A DNA stretch of 64,000 nucleotides from Sphingobacterium sp. UBA5670 (GTDB taxonomy: Bacteria > Bacteroidota > Bacteroidia > Sphingobacteriales > Sphingobacteriaceae): NCBI RefSeq assembly GCF_002420705.1, contig NZ_DIIM01000021.1, positions 69,013 through 133,012 of the forward strand, read 5' to 3'. This document shows positions 55,053 to 63,552 of this stretch, in pieces. Every line of letters starts with the position of its first letter. Position 1 is the stretch's first letter. The notes beneath the pieces were generated by a model. That model searched no databases, was not told where the DNA came from, and saw nothing but the letters and a program-made list of their open reading frames with translations. The position numbers and the translations under genes were made by a program.

Positions 55053-57062
55053 TTAGATAAATAGTGAAACCAGTAGGTCTATAACCTTTATACCAATAAA
55101 TGGAACGAGCACTCCACCAAGTCCAAAGACGAGTAGATTTCGCCGTAACAATGCGCTTGCACCTATAGGTTTGTATGCCACTCCCTTTAATGCCAAAGGA
55201 ATCAGTAATGGGATAATAATTGCGTTGAAGATGACCGCTGAAAGTATGGCGCTTTGTGGACTACTGAGCTGCATAATATTTAAACCTTGAAGTGCCGGTA
55301 TTGCTGCAATAAACAAGGCCGGAATAATAGCAAAATATTTGGCGACATCGTTTGCAATGCTGAACGTGGTCAGCGTACCCCGAGTCATCAACAATTGCTT
55401 ACCTATCTCCACAACTTCAATCAATTTGGTTGGATCGTTGTCAAGATCGACCATGTTACCTGCCTCCTTTGCAGCTTGTGTACCACTATTCATCGCAACA
55501 CCAACATCGGCTTGAGCAAGTGCTGGAGCATCGTTGGTACCATCCCCCATCATCGCGACCAATCGTCCGTCAAGCTGTTCTTTTTTTATGTAGTTCATCT
55601 TGTCTTCAGGCTTGGCCTCAGCAATGAAATCATCCACTCCAGCTTTTTCGGCAATATATTTGGCCGTCAAAGGATTATCTCCCGTCACCATGACAGTCTT
55701 GATACCCATTTTTCGCAATCTTTCAAAGCGTTCATGAATCCCGGGTTTTATCACATCCTGCAATTCTATGACACCGAGCACCTGTTCATTCTCTGCAACG
55801 ACCAATGGGGTTCCACCATTTTGAGAGATAAGCTTTACGCGTTCATCTATTTCCTGAGGAAACAGATTTCCAGCCTTTACAATGATATTTCGAATAGCAT
55901 CTGTTGCACCTTTACGAATACGTGTCTGTGCAAAGTCTATTCCCGAGCTACGGGTTTCGGCGGTAAACTTAATGAATGTAGGGTTTTCGACCTTATAGCT
56001 CGATGGGTTGACACCAGCTAATTCAACAATTGATTTTCCTTCAGGTGTTTCATCCGCCATGGAGCTCAATGTTGCTGCACGTACCATAGCTTCTTTCATG
56101 ACGCCATCTGCGGGGTAAAAATTTGTCGCCTTACGATTTCCGATCGTAATGGTTCCAGTTTTATCAAGCAACAAGACGTCAATATCACCTGCCGTTTCAA
56201 CTGCCTTGCCACTTTTTGTAATAACATTTGCACGAAGTGCACGATCCATTCCCGCGATACCAATTGCCGATAAAAGACCACCTATTGTTGTTGGAATCAG
56301 ACAGACAAAAAGTGAAATAAACGAAGCAATAGTGATACCGACATTAGCATAATCCGCAAATGGTTTTAAGGTCACGGTTACGATGATAAACACAAGTGTA
56401 AAACCTGCAAGAAGGATCGTTAAAGCAATCTCATTCGGTGTTTTTTGTCGGCTTGCCCCTTCGACCAAAGCAATCATCTTATCCAAGAAGCTTTCGCCCG
56501 GTTCTGTCGTCACTTGTACAACAATTCGGTCTGATAAGACCTTTGTACCACCGGTAACCGAACTTTTATCTCCCCCAGCCTCTCGGATTACTGGTGCCGA
56601 TTCCCCGGTTATTGCACTTTCATCAATGGTTGCCAATCCTTCAATAATCTCGCCATCCAATGGAATTACATCCCCAGCCTGACAGACAAAGACATCATTT
56701 TTTTTCAATTGGGCGGAAGAAACTATTCGGCCATCACGCAGGGTTGCGGGGGTTTCCTCCCGTGTTTTACGCAAGCTGTCTGCTTGCGCTTTACCTCGGG
56801 CTTCTGCAATTGCCTCAGCAAAATTGCCAAAGAGCAAGGTCAAAAATAGAATAACAAATACCGTAAAATTATAACCCAGTGTACCTTGTGATTTTTCTCC
56901 AGTCATTATCCATAGACAGACCACAGCCATAATCATTGTTCCGATTTCTACTGTAAACATCACTGGGTTACGGAACATTATTTTAGGATTCAGCTTCACG
57001 AAAGATTGCTTTAATGCTTGTTGTACAAGTTCTTTCTGAAACAATGTTTGTTGATTGCTCAT
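55053..57062 (-). CDS. kdpB: Potassium-transporting P-type ATPase subunit B
   Basis: This 669-residue P-type ATPase subunit powers KdpFABC. The phosphorylated Asp is D300 in LLDKTGTITIG. The actuator domain has AITGESAPVI (about 150-160). The nucleotide and hinge regions have KFTAETRSSGIDF, MVTGDNPLTAKYIAEKAGV and MMGDGTNDAPALAQADVGVAM. The membrane segment FVCLIPTTIGGLLSAIG is typical of KdpB. It is full length with no disrupted motif. It lies 25 bp downstream of kdpA and 25 bp upstream of kdpC. Confidence 0.97.
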   Translation of the reverse strand: MSNQQTLFQKELVQQALKQSFVKLNPKIMFRNPVMFTVEIGTMIMAVVCLWIMTGEKSQGTLGYNFTVFVILFLTLLFGNFAEAIAEARGKAQADSLRKTREETPATLRDGRIVSSAQLKKNDVFVCQAGDVIPLDGEIIEGLATIDESAITGESAPVIREAGGDKSSVTGGTKVLSDRIVVQVTTEPGESFLDKMIALVEGASRQKTPNEIALTILLAGFTLVFIIVTVTLKPFADYANVGITIASFISLFVCLIPTTIGGLLSAIGIAGMDRALRANVITKSGKAVETAGDIDVLLLDKTGTITIGNRKATNFYPADGVMKEAMVRAATLSSMADETPEGKSIVELAGVNPSSYKVENPTFIKFTAETRSSGIDFAQTRIRKGATDAIRNIIVKAGNLFPQEIDERVKLISQNGGTPLVVAENEQVLGVIELQDVIKPGIHERFERLRKMGIKTVMVTGDNPLTAKYIAEKAGVDDFIAEAKPEDKMNYIKKEQLDGRLVAMMGDGTNDAPALAQADVGVAMNSGTQAAKEAGNMVDLDNDPTKLIEVVEIGKQLLMTRGTLTTFSIANDVAKYFAIIPALFIAAIPALQGLNIMQLSSPQSAILSAVIFNAIIIPLLIPLALKGVAYKPIGASALLRRNLLVFGLGGVLVPFIGIKVIDLLVSLFI

Positions 57063-57087
57063 TTTTAGAATTCTTTAATTTTATGTA

Positions 57088-58773
57088 TTACATGGAAAAA
57101 TATTCCGCAAGTGGACCCAAAGCCAGAGTTGGGAAGAAAGAGAGTGCTGCGATAATCGCAATCACGGCAAATACCATCAAACCGAATGTACTGGTATCTG
57201 TTTTTAGCGTCCCCTCTCCCTCAGGTATGAATTTCTTCTCGGCCAACAATCCCGCAATAGCTATAGGACCGATAATCGGTATAAATCGGCCGAGCATCAA
57301 GACGATACCCGTCGAGATATTCCACCAAATTGTATTGTCTCCAAGCCCTTCAAAGCCACTGCCATTGTTCGCTGCAGATGAGGTATATTCATATAATATT
57401 TCGCTAAAACCATGGAATCCGGGATTGTTTAATGTAGCAGCACCCTGGGCTGGAAATGCCGTAGCCAGTGCCGTACCGACAAGAATTAGAAAAGGATGGG
57501 CAAGGGCAACAATCATGGCGATTTTCATCTCCCGTGCCTCGACTTTCTTACCCATAAACTCTGGCGTACGCCCTACCATCAAGCCACTGATGAAAACAGC
57601 CAGTATAATAAAGATGAAGAAATTGAGTATGCCAGCTCCCACACCGCCATAAAAGGCATTTACCATCATGGCTATCAGCTCGTTCATTCCAGATAAGGGC
57701 ATATAACTATCATGCATCGAATTGACTGAACCTGTCGAAATCATCGTTGTAACAATACTCCAAAACCCCGATGCCGCTGCACCAATACGTATTTCTTTTC
57801 CCTCCATAGCGCCCATCGACGTGTCAATCCCCATCTGCGCAATAGCCGGATTTCCAGCCATTTCCATTTTTATATTTGGGATTGCCAGAATGAGAAAACC
57901 AATGGTCATCACAGCAAACATCATCCATGAAAATTTACGTTTGCGAATAAAAAAGCCAAAGGCAAATATCATTGCCATCGGGATAATAAACTGGGCGATC
58001 ATTTCCACCATGTTGGTCAAATAATTAGGATTCTCGAGTGGATGCGCACTGTTCGCGCCAAAGAAACCACCCCCATTTGTGCCCAGATGTTTAATTGGGA
58101 CAAAGGCTGCTACTGGTCCCCGGCTTACCTGTACAGTATCTCCGGTCATTGTCACCATGCTGTCCTTACCTTCGAATGTCATAGGCATCCCTTGGAATAC
58201 GAAAATGGTAGCAACCAACACAGAAAGAGGCAGTAAAATCCGTGTACATGATTTCACAAAGAAATCATAAAAATTACCCAATTGGGTTGTTGTTTTATCC
58301 CTAAAAGCTTTGAAAATAACCACTGCCGCAGCCATTCCAATCGCCGCTGTCACGAACTGAAGAAACATGAGCCAAATTTGTCCGAGGTAGCTCACTCCAG
58401 ATTCCCCAGAATAGTGCTGAAGGTTACAGTTGACCAAAAAGGATATGCTGGTATTAAAAGCCAGATCAGCAGTCATTCCTGGATTCCCATCTGGATTTAA
58501 AGGTAGATGTCCCATATTCATCAGAATAGCCATGCTCAACAAAAACCAGACTAAATTGATTGTCAAAAGAGCAACGAGATGCTGTTTCCAGGTCATCTGG
58601 AGACTAGGGTTAATTCCTGTCACACGATAAAAAAGTCGTTCCAAGGGTTGAAATAATGGATCTAACCAGGTCCTTTCATTGCCATATACCTTAGCTATAT
58701 ATTTCCCAAGGGGAAATCCGAGTAGCAATGTTACGATGAACATCACTATGATTCCAAGAATCTCTGTATTCAT
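57088..58773 (-). CDS. kdpA: Potassium-transporting ATPase subunit A
   Basis: This 561-residue channel-like subunit binds and translocates potassium. It has about ten hydrophobic helices and four selectivity-filter-like loops, for example HYSGESGVSYLGQIW, HLGTNGGGFFGANSAHP, SSAANNGSGFEGLG and GMNELIAMMVNAFYGGVGAG. Length matches E. coli KdpA (557). The frame extends upstream with TTG, but ATG 58773 (MNTEILGIIVMFIVTLLLGF) is the family start. kdpF lies 131 bp upstream and kdpB 25 bp downstream. Confidence 0.96.
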   Translation of the reverse strand: MNTEILGIIVMFIVTLLLGFPLGKYIAKVYGNERTWLDPLFQPLERLFYRVTGINPSLQMTWKQHLVALLTINLVWFLLSMAILMNMGHLPLNPDGNPGMTADLAFNTSISFLVNCNLQHYSGESGVSYLGQIWLMFLQFVTAAIGMAAAVVIFKAFRDKTTTQLGNFYDFFVKSCTRILLPLSVLVATIFVFQGMPMTFEGKDSMVTMTGDTVQVSRGPVAAFVPIKHLGTNGGGFFGANSAHPLENPNYLTNMVEMIAQFIIPMAMIFAFGFFIRKRKFSWMMFAVMTIGFLILAIPNIKMEMAGNPAIAQMGIDTSMGAMEGKEIRIGAAASGFWSIVTTMISTGSVNSMHDSYMPLSGMNELIAMMVNAFYGGVGAGILNFFIFIILAVFISGLMVGRTPEFMGKKVEAREMKIAMIVALAHPFLILVGTALATAFPAQGAATLNNPGFHGFSEILYEYTSSAANNGSGFEGLGDNTIWWNISTGIVLMLGRFIPIIGPIAIAGLLAEKKFIPEGEGTLKTDTSTFGLMVFAVIAIIAALSFFPTLALGPLAEYFSM

Positions 58774-58904
58774 TTCTTTAATTGATTTGTATAAAAAGTG
58801 TATCATTACCAATCGTTAACTAACCTCAAGCCCCTTTTTCCCATTTCATTGCAGGCTGCAGTGGCATTAGTATGCGTGACGATGTAGTATGAGCAATCTC
58901 GTTA

Positions 58905-58982
58905 TTAGAATTTTTCAGGCTTTAGAAGTACGTAACAGATATATCCAAAAACCAGTAGTGCTACAATAAATAAAGCTGTCAT
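58905..58982 (-). CDS. kdpF: KdpF small membrane subunit
   Basis: A 25-codon frame encodes a single hydrophobic helix with a charged end (MTALFIVALLVFGYICYVLL, then KPEKF). KdpF in E. coli is 29 residues and stabilises KdpABC; length, single helix, the L-x-x-P-E-x-F ending and position upstream of kdpA all agree. Its ATG follows immediately after the TAA of the upstream gene (TAAATG), which suggests translational coupling. A gap of 131 bp separates it from kdpA. Confidence 0.88.
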   Translation of the reverse strand: MTALFIVALLVFGYICYVLLKPEKF

Positions 58983-59360
58983 TTACTTTGATATTAATAG
59001 ATTATGTATTTGTTGTCCTTTACGGATCTCTAAAAAAGGCACGGGCAACCGAGCTTCGATTACTGTCCAGGTATGAACGGTACTGATGCGCTGAAGACCG
59101 CCTAAGGATCTTACAAAGAGGTTTTCCAAAATATATTTGACATAGTGGTTTCCACGGCCATAAATCGTTCCGAGAAACTCGATATGCTGACAGATTTTGT
59201 CTATGTTCCGCTCTGTACTCAAGTGTCGAAGATGATTGATAACAGCCTGCAGGGCACCTGCAAAATTGTGCTTCCGAAGCAAGAAATTAATCTCTGTTCG
59301 GATTTCCCTATAATGAAGGGCCATATACAAACCTGCCCTGTATTGATTTAATTTTTTCAT
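58983..59360 (-). CDS. Small conserved protein preceding kdpF
   Basis: This 125-residue, mainly helical soluble protein has HYREIRTEINFLLRKHNFAGALQAVINHL, IEFLGTIYGRGNHYVKYILENLFVRSL and the end FLEIRKGQQIHNLLIS. I recall similar proteins next to kdp genes in Bacteroidota (possibly the family called DUF7674), with no known function. The frame opens at TTG 59384, but ATG 59360 is preferred. It abuts kdpF directly and follows a 40-residue membrane protein by 27 bp. A regulatory or accessory role in potassium transport is inferred from position only. Confidence 0.72.
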   Translation of the reverse strand: MKKLNQYRAGLYMALHYREIRTEINFLLRKHNFAGALQAVINHLRHLSTERNIDKICQHIEFLGTIYGRGNHYVKYILENLFVRSLGGLQRISTVHTWTVIEARLPVPFLEIRKGQQIHNLLISK

Positions 59361-59387
59361 GTTATGAATAGAACTATACTTCAAAAT

Positions 59388-59510
59388 CTAACCGACATAG
59401 AGCTGAAAAATCATCGCGATAATCAACACCACTAATATGACCTTCGCTATGCGGTCTCCCGATATATTGTGAGGGGAACCTGTGCCCTTATTTTCTTCCT
59501 TCTCTTTCAT
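59388..59510 (-). CDS. Small single-helix membrane protein at the head of the kdp operon
   Basis: A 40-codon frame encodes a hydrophilic, charged N terminus (MKEKEENKGTGSPHNISGD) and a C-terminal transmembrane helix (AKVILVVLIIAMIFQLYVG). Its start codon lies in the last unit of a 14-bp tandem repeat, each unit of which contains ATGA, so an upstream stop and this start overlap. It sits 27 bp upstream of the conserved 125-residue gene. No family is known to me. The coherent helix and position in a tight operon support a real gene. Confidence 0.55.
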   Translation of the reverse strand: MKEKEENKGTGSPHNISGDRIAKVILVVLIIAMIFQLYVG

Positions 59511-59557
59511 ATTTTCTCTTTCATATTTTCTCTTTCATATTTTCTCTTTTATATTTT
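59502..59557 (-). repeat. Four tandem copies of a 14-bp unit carrying overlapping stop and start codons
   Basis: On the minus strand the unit aaaatatgaaagag is repeated three times, preceded by a fourth copy with one change (aaaatataaaagag). Each intact unit contains ATGA, the start ATG overlapping the stop TGA of the frame begun in the preceding unit. Two such units therefore encode the five-residue peptide MKEKI. In the variant unit the change of TGA to TAA ends the upstream 28-residue frame and removes its ATG. The unit thus spans the original junction between two overlapping genes. Confidence 0.85.
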
Positions 59558-59635
59558 CTCAAAAAAATCCACCATTTTATAGAATAACCAGAAACAAAAA
59601 ATTCCAGTTATGAAGAGTATGATTGTCATTACCAT
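59549..59635 (-). CDS. Tiny hydrophobic protein, first cistron of the kdp operon
   Basis: A 28-codon frame encodes one hydrophobic helix with a charged tail (MVMTIILFITGIFCFWLFYK followed by MVDFFEKI). Its last codons and stop lie in the first unit of the 14-bp repeat. An internal ATG at 59629 is an alternative start. Size and layout resemble KdpF, but the sequence does not match it. It is upstream of the 40-residue membrane protein in the same direction. It is real only if the operon is transcribed from further upstream, which spacing suggests. Confidence 0.45.
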   Translation of the reverse strand: MVMTIILFITGIFCFWLFYKMVDFFEKI

Positions 59636-60110
59636 TGTTAAATTTTATTATTGATTCGCGATTTCTTTTTTTAAATTTCCAGTACATACTAGTAGCTGTG
59701 ATAATCAGTCCTTTGGAGGGCTCTTGCCACATACTTTTCTTTTTCGTTCTGTTTCCATTTTTATTGTCATTTGTCCCATTAGGCCAAACCCTGTTCCATT
59801 ATGTTAAAAAAAAACATAAAACACTGTTAATCAAGTTAAATGAAAATATAGACAATAAAACAAAATTGGTTGATCCTATCATTTTGATAAGGTTATTTTA
59901 TCAAAATGAGAATGATTATCCAGAAAGCTGAAGCGAAAGTTTGTGGAAAGATTCGAGAATGAAGATGAAAATAGGTGAGCTTGAGAAGGGCGGTAATGAG
60001 GAGCTTTGTGTAACAAATTTGCAAAGGAGCTTAATATTGTTGCCAAAAGTTCACATTAAAAATTATTTTAGGGATACTTAATTTAAAGAGACACTTATAC
60101 AAATTTAACA
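59636..60110. other. Regulatory gap upstream of the kdp operon and the DUF1080 gene
   Basis: This 475-bp gap separates divergent genes. On the minus strand it must contain the kdp promoter, but I could not find a clear -33/-7 pair or a riboswitch consensus. The segment 59931-60050 is unusually purine-rich on the plus strand. A 102-codon plus-strand frame (59623-59931) starts with TTG, overlaps the tiny kdp cistron and is rejected. Confidence 0.4.
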
Positions 60111-60842
60111 ATGATAAACTTAAACCTTTTCAAAAAAATTATCTTCTCAGTCTGTATGGGCTGTGTTTTACTCTCCTGTCAAAATGAAAAAAGCAGCCCC
60201 AATACATTGACGGAAGAAGAGCAAAGTAACGGCTGGCAACTTTTATTCGATGGCTCAACGCTCAATAATTGGCATACCTACAACAATAGTAAAAATGCAC
60301 CGGCAGCCTGGGTTGTTAAAAATGGAACTATTTATTGCGATCCAAACAACGAAAGCCAGAAATATGATTTAGTATCGGACAAAGATTACAAAAATTACGA
60401 GTTCAAATTTGAATGGAAGCTTGAAAAAGAGGGGAATAGCGGTGTTTTTGTCAATGTACAGGAAAAACCGACTATTGATGCTACCTACCATTCAGGACCT
60501 GAATACCAATTGTTAGCCGATTCCCATCCTGATTTCGATAAGCCCTTAAAGCGTTCGGGTTGTCTTTATACATTTCTACCGCAGCAAAACTTTGTCAATG
60601 TGAAGGCGCAAGACGATTGGAATGAATCAAGTATCATTCAGAAGGATGGAAAAGTTACGTTTTACCTCAATGGTAAAATCACCGCTGAAATGGATTTTAA
60701 TTCAAATAAATGGAAAGATTTAGTAAAACATAGTAATTTCAAAGACTATCCGGAGTTTGGTCAGCATGTTAGCGGAAAACTAGCGCTGCAGGATTGGTCA
60801 AGAGGTGTTTCGTTTAGAAATCTAAAAATAAAACCATTATAG
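60111..60842 (+). CDS. DUF1080 (3-keto-disaccharide hydrolase type) lipoprotein
   Basis: This 243-residue protein has a lipoprotein signal ending in GCVLLSCQN (Cys near residue 23) and a concanavalin/LamG-like DUF1080 domain. The family features are GWQLLFDGSTLNNWHTYNN, YEFKFEWKLEKEGNSGVFVN, YHSGPEYQLLAD and GKLALQDWSRGVSFRNLKIKPL. DUF1080 domains occur in 3-keto-glycoside hydrolases, which ties in functionally with the DUF1553/DUF1501 operon at 19-25 kb, although the two are far apart. It is monocistronic and ends at a clear terminator. Confidence 0.9.
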   Translation: MINLNLFKKIIFSVCMGCVLLSCQNEKSSPNTLTEEEQSNGWQLLFDGSTLNNWHTYNNSKNAPAAWVVKNGTIYCDPNNESQKYDLVSDKDYKNYEFKFEWKLEKEGNSGVFVNVQEKPTIDATYHSGPEYQLLADSHPDFDKPLKRSGCLYTFLPQQNFVNVKAQDDWNESSIIQKDGKVTFYLNGKITAEMDFNSNKWKDLVKHSNFKDYPEFGQHVSGKLALQDWSRGVSFRNLKIKPL

Positions 60843-60844
60843 TT

Positions 60845-60878
60845 AAAAAAGTCCTTAGCGTGTGCTAAGGACTTTTTT
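60845..60878 (+). terminator. Intrinsic terminator after the DUF1080 gene
   Basis: aaaaaagtccttagc (60845-60859) and gctaaggactttttt (60864-60878) pair perfectly around a gtgt loop, with a run of six T. It lies 3 bp after the stop and can act in both directions. Confidence 0.9.
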
Positions 60879-60916
60879 AATACTGACCTTGTTCCCTCCT
60901 TCCGAGCAGTTTCTCT

Positions 60917-61387
60917 CTATCTCCTTTCAATCCGTGTGTCTATCCAAAAACAATCCCTATCCTGCCGAAATAAATCAACCGGCCTTTGGTGATTGTAGAT
61001 AAGTTCTTCCAAGGCATTAAAATTATAACGAAACATATCTTCATCTTTTGATTGAATGGGACGGAGAATTGAATCTTCGTCATCAATAAAAATATCAGAT
61101 TCAAAAATATTGATTTGATGCGTACTCACCCAAGCAATTGCTATCTCTTTGCTCATCCGCTCCAAAGCTTTTGTTGCTTCCTGGTATTGTTTCATTTCCC
61201 AAGGAAGATCTTCGGGATAATGCGAAGCAATATAGTCTTGGTAGGCTTTTATATTACCTTCGCGGAGACATTCGTTGCGAAGCAATAATCTTGTTGTATC
61301 ACGAGCAAAGCTAATATACTCCGGCCGCATAAATAAGCCGTACCTTTTACTATACAATTCTATTTTTTCCGCTAGTTCTTGCCTCAT
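60917..61387 (-). CDS. Hypothetical cytoplasmic protein
   Basis: This 156-residue soluble protein is helical at the N terminus (MRQELAEKIELYSKRYGLFM, and ARDTTRLLLRNECLREGNIKAY). The middle has IAIAWVSTHQINIFESDIFIDDEDS, and the C terminus is charged (FRQDRDCFWIDTRIERR). No family or motif was recognised. It is monocistronic, convergent with the DUF1080 gene. Codon use resembles its neighbours, so it is probably real. Confidence 0.6.
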   Translation of the reverse strand: MRQELAEKIELYSKRYGLFMRPEYISFARDTTRLLLRNECLREGNIKAYQDYIASHYPEDLPWEMKQYQEATKALERMSKEIAIAWVSTHQINIFESDIFIDDEDSILRPIQSKDEDMFRYNFNALEELIYNHQRPVDLFRQDRDCFWIDTRIERR

Positions 61388-61547
61388 AATTTAATTATCC
61401 AGCAAAAATCATCCCAACCTACTCTTTTATAGGGAGTTTTGGCTAAAAAAAGAGATTTTAGATTTTCACAAATAATTAACTTATGCAAATTGAACTTAGA
61501 TTGTTGTTTTTCCGTCGATCATAATATAAATATCAAGTCCAATGATT

Positions 61548-61865
61548 TTAAAATAGTTTTAAGCCGACAATTCCTGCAACAATCAATGTTGCCGAAAGAA
61601 GTCTAAACACATTGGCTGAATCTCCGAAAAAAAAGATTCCAACCACTAATGTTCCGACGGCTCCCAAGCCTGTCCATACGGCATACGCTGTGCCGATAGG
61701 AATCGCTTTTTGTGCATAAAACAATAGTCCACCACTAATACTCATGGAGACGATAGCCAATATGATCCAACCAAATTTATTTGAGTCTGGCTGTTGAGCC
61801 ATTTTCAAACCGAGTGGCCATCCAATTTCAAAAATGCCAGCGACAATCAATGCAATCCAATTCAT
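61548..61865 (-). CDS. Small multidrug resistance (SMR) transporter, Gdx/SugE type
   Basis: This 105-residue inner-membrane protein has four helices. The key Glu is in LIVAGIFEIGWPLGLKMAQ (about residue 13), and GTAYAVWTGLGAVGTLVVGIFFF is the family helix 3 signature. The W-x-x-GLK pattern is that of the guanidinium exporter (Gdx/SugE) subgroup rather than EmrE. The protein works as an antiparallel dimer exchanging protons for cation. The frame opens with TTG at 61871; ATG 61865 gives the usual 105-residue length. A Crp/Fnr gene lies 79 bp upstream on the same strand. No guanidine riboswitch was recognised. Confidence 0.9.
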   Translation of the reverse strand: MNWIALIVAGIFEIGWPLGLKMAQQPDSNKFGWIILAIVSMSISGGLLFYAQKAIPIGTAYAVWTGLGAVGTLVVGIFFFGDSANVFRLLSATLIVAGIVGLKLF

Positions 61866-61944
61866 TTTCAATAGTTTAAATTTCTAAAAACAAAGATAAT
61901 CGCTATTCGAAAGGCTTTTTTTGACTTATATCAAAATCGTATGC

Positions 61945-62502
61945 TTATCGCCTTATACGGCTAAGTGTTTCTTGTGTAATACCTAAATAAGATGCAATGT
62001 GACCAAGATTAATTCGATTTATTAAATTGGGTTGCAGGCGTATGAGAGACTGATAACGCTCCGCCGCTGATTCAGTATGCAATGACATAATCCGTTCTTC
62101 GAGAATAATGCAAACCTCTTCAGCAATCTTTCGTCCTATCAGATTTAGCTCAGGATAAATTCTATACAATTCATTCAAATCGTCTACAGAAATTGCATAG
62201 ATCTCCGAATCTTCCAGAAATTGGATATTTTCAAAGGACGGTTTTTCCGTATAAACAGGCAGGATTGATCCAAAAATTTGATTTTCCTCACCAAACCAAC
62301 TATTCATTTCGCGTCCATTTTTTAAGAAATAGGCGCGGATCAATCCCGTACTCAAAACAAAATAGCTTGATAGATGCTGTCCTTCTCTCAAAAAATGCTC
62401 GCCCTTTTTCTTAAAAAAATAACGTGTTCTTTTTTCTACCTCCGCCGATATCACTTCATTGAGATAACCATATTTTTTCAATTGTTCGATTAGTGGATTC
62501 AT
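61945..62502 (-). CDS. Crp/Fnr-family transcriptional regulator
   Basis: This 185-residue regulator has an N-terminal cyclic-nucleotide-binding-like beta roll (EHFLREGQHLSSYFVLSTGLIRAYF, then EIYAISVDDL) and a C-terminal helix-turn-helix (LGHIASYLGITQETLSRIRR). This is the short form common in Bacteroidota that lacks the last strands of Crp. The effector is unknown. It is 79 bp upstream of the SMR exporter and 17 bp downstream of the DUF4269 gene on the same strand, so it may be in one transcript. Confidence 0.88.
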   Translation of the reverse strand: MNPLIEQLKKYGYLNEVISAEVEKRTRYFFKKKGEHFLREGQHLSSYFVLSTGLIRAYFLKNGREMNSWFGEENQIFGSILPVYTEKPSFENIQFLEDSEIYAISVDDLNELYRIYPELNLIGRKIAEEVCIILEERIMSLHTESAAERYQSLIRLQPNLINRINLGHIASYLGITQETLSRIRR

Positions 62503-62519
62503 CCTCTTATCGATTAAAA

Positions 62520-63062
62520 TCAGTCATAGCTCATCAAATTATCTACGTGATTATACAGGAGAAGTTCCGTATACGGATCGCCCTTAATTTCCAATAACCT
62601 GCAAAATGCAGGTTCAGTTTTTATCCCGCTTCTCTTCAACTGTCTGACTTTCTCAGCAAATTCTTCACCTCTTAGTTGTATAATTTCATATTCTTTTAGC
62701 ATATGTAAATATCCATTCTGATTTTCAGTCGCTTTGTCGGTCGCATAAATTTCAAAAAGCTGCTCTTCAATCGAGAAACTGCATACAATCACATTGCTTT
62801 CAGCCCGCTGCAGCTGAAAATGCGCATGCCGCGAAAAATTAAGACACAGCATTTTTTCAAGAACATCAAAATCTTGTACATATAGGATGATGTCAACATC
62901 ACTTCCAGAAACATCGATATCGATCGGTATCGTACCAACTACGATGGGATCATAACCTTTAAGGCAATCAACAATTTGATAGTCATGCAGTAAACGATAA
63001 ATATTTCTCTGAACTTCATTTCCAGTCTGCAAATAGTCTATATTTCTAAAATTAATAGTCAT
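62520..63062 (-). CDS. DUF4269 protein
   Basis: This 180-residue protein resembles DUF4269, a nucleotidyltransferase-fold group, from memory. YLQTGNEVQRNIYRLLHDYQI starts the domain, VVGTIPIDIDVSGSDVDIILYV carries the G-S-x-D-x-D-like metal site, and TKATENQNGYLHMLKEYEII and GDPYTELLLYNHVDNL end it. The frame opens two codons earlier with TTG; ATG 63062 is preferred. It lies 17 bp upstream of the Crp/Fnr gene on the same strand. Confidence 0.8.
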   Translation of the reverse strand: MTINFRNIDYLQTGNEVQRNIYRLLHDYQIVDCLKGYDPIVVGTIPIDIDVSGSDVDIILYVQDFDVLEKMLCLNFSRHAHFQLQRAESNVIVCSFSIEEQLFEIYATDKATENQNGYLHMLKEYEIIQLRGEEFAEKVRQLKRSGIKTEPAFCRLLEIKGDPYTELLLYNHVDNLMSYD

Positions 63063-63131
63063 ATACAAAGGTGTAATTCATTCCCTCTAAACAATTTGAA
63101 TATACTAAACAACAGAAGAAACTGTAAGCTT

Positions 63132-63386
63132 ATGATATCAAAATGCGATAAGTATTTATCTTTATTAACGCCGATGAGCTCCTTAGAAATAATTCCCACT
63201 TTTCCCTACCTGCTGATTGTTGAAGGAAAATATTTGGACCAGGTTCAGCTGGAAGCAGGGCAACGTCTTCGAATGAAAACATTATCTATTCATCCACATG
63301 AAGACCTCCCGATAAATACGATTGAAGATATCCTTCAAGCCGCCTTAAATCTCTATCGTGATGGCATAATTAAAATTAAAAAATAA
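63132..63386 (+). CDS. Small hypothetical protein
   Basis: This 84-residue soluble protein is not recognised. The middle has a regular strand pattern (IIPTFPYLLIVEGKYLDQVQLE), and the end is helical (LPINTIEDILQAALNLYRDG) with a lysine tail. The longer frame from TTG 63096 adds 12 residues, so ATG 63132 is preferred. It diverges from the DUF4269 gene over 69 bp. Confidence 0.5.
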   Translation: MISKCDKYLSLLTPMSSLEIIPTFPYLLIVEGKYLDQVQLEAGQRLRMKTLSIHPHEDLPINTIEDILQAALNLYRDGIIKIKK

Positions 63387-63552
63387 ACCTAAGCCACTAA
63401 GATCTAGTCGACAATATTACCCTAAAAAAGCGAACTACACAAGCAGATGTAAAAACTTTTAAATAATATTTGCTTAACACAAAATCAACAATACTCTCCT
63501 ACCTTTATCGCGGTTTAAAAATCACCTAGTCATTTAAACAGCTACAAAACAA

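Noticed and set aside
55287..56021. 244-codon plus-strand frame opposite kdpB
   Set aside because: It is antisense to strongly conserved KdpB motifs; its length follows from the codon pattern of the real gene.
57014..57652. 212-codon plus-strand frame opposite kdpA
   Set aside because: Antisense shadow of kdpA; no independent start signal or recognisable domain.
59623..59931. 102-codon plus-strand frame upstream of the DUF1080 gene
   Set aside because: It begins with TTG, overlaps the tiny kdp cistron on the other strand and has low-complexity, hydrophobic then lysine-rich content without family resemblance.
59636..59940. Possible c-di-AMP (ydaO-type) riboswitch before the kdp operon
   Set aside because: Such switches control potassium genes elsewhere, but none of the conserved blocks could be matched on the minus strand.
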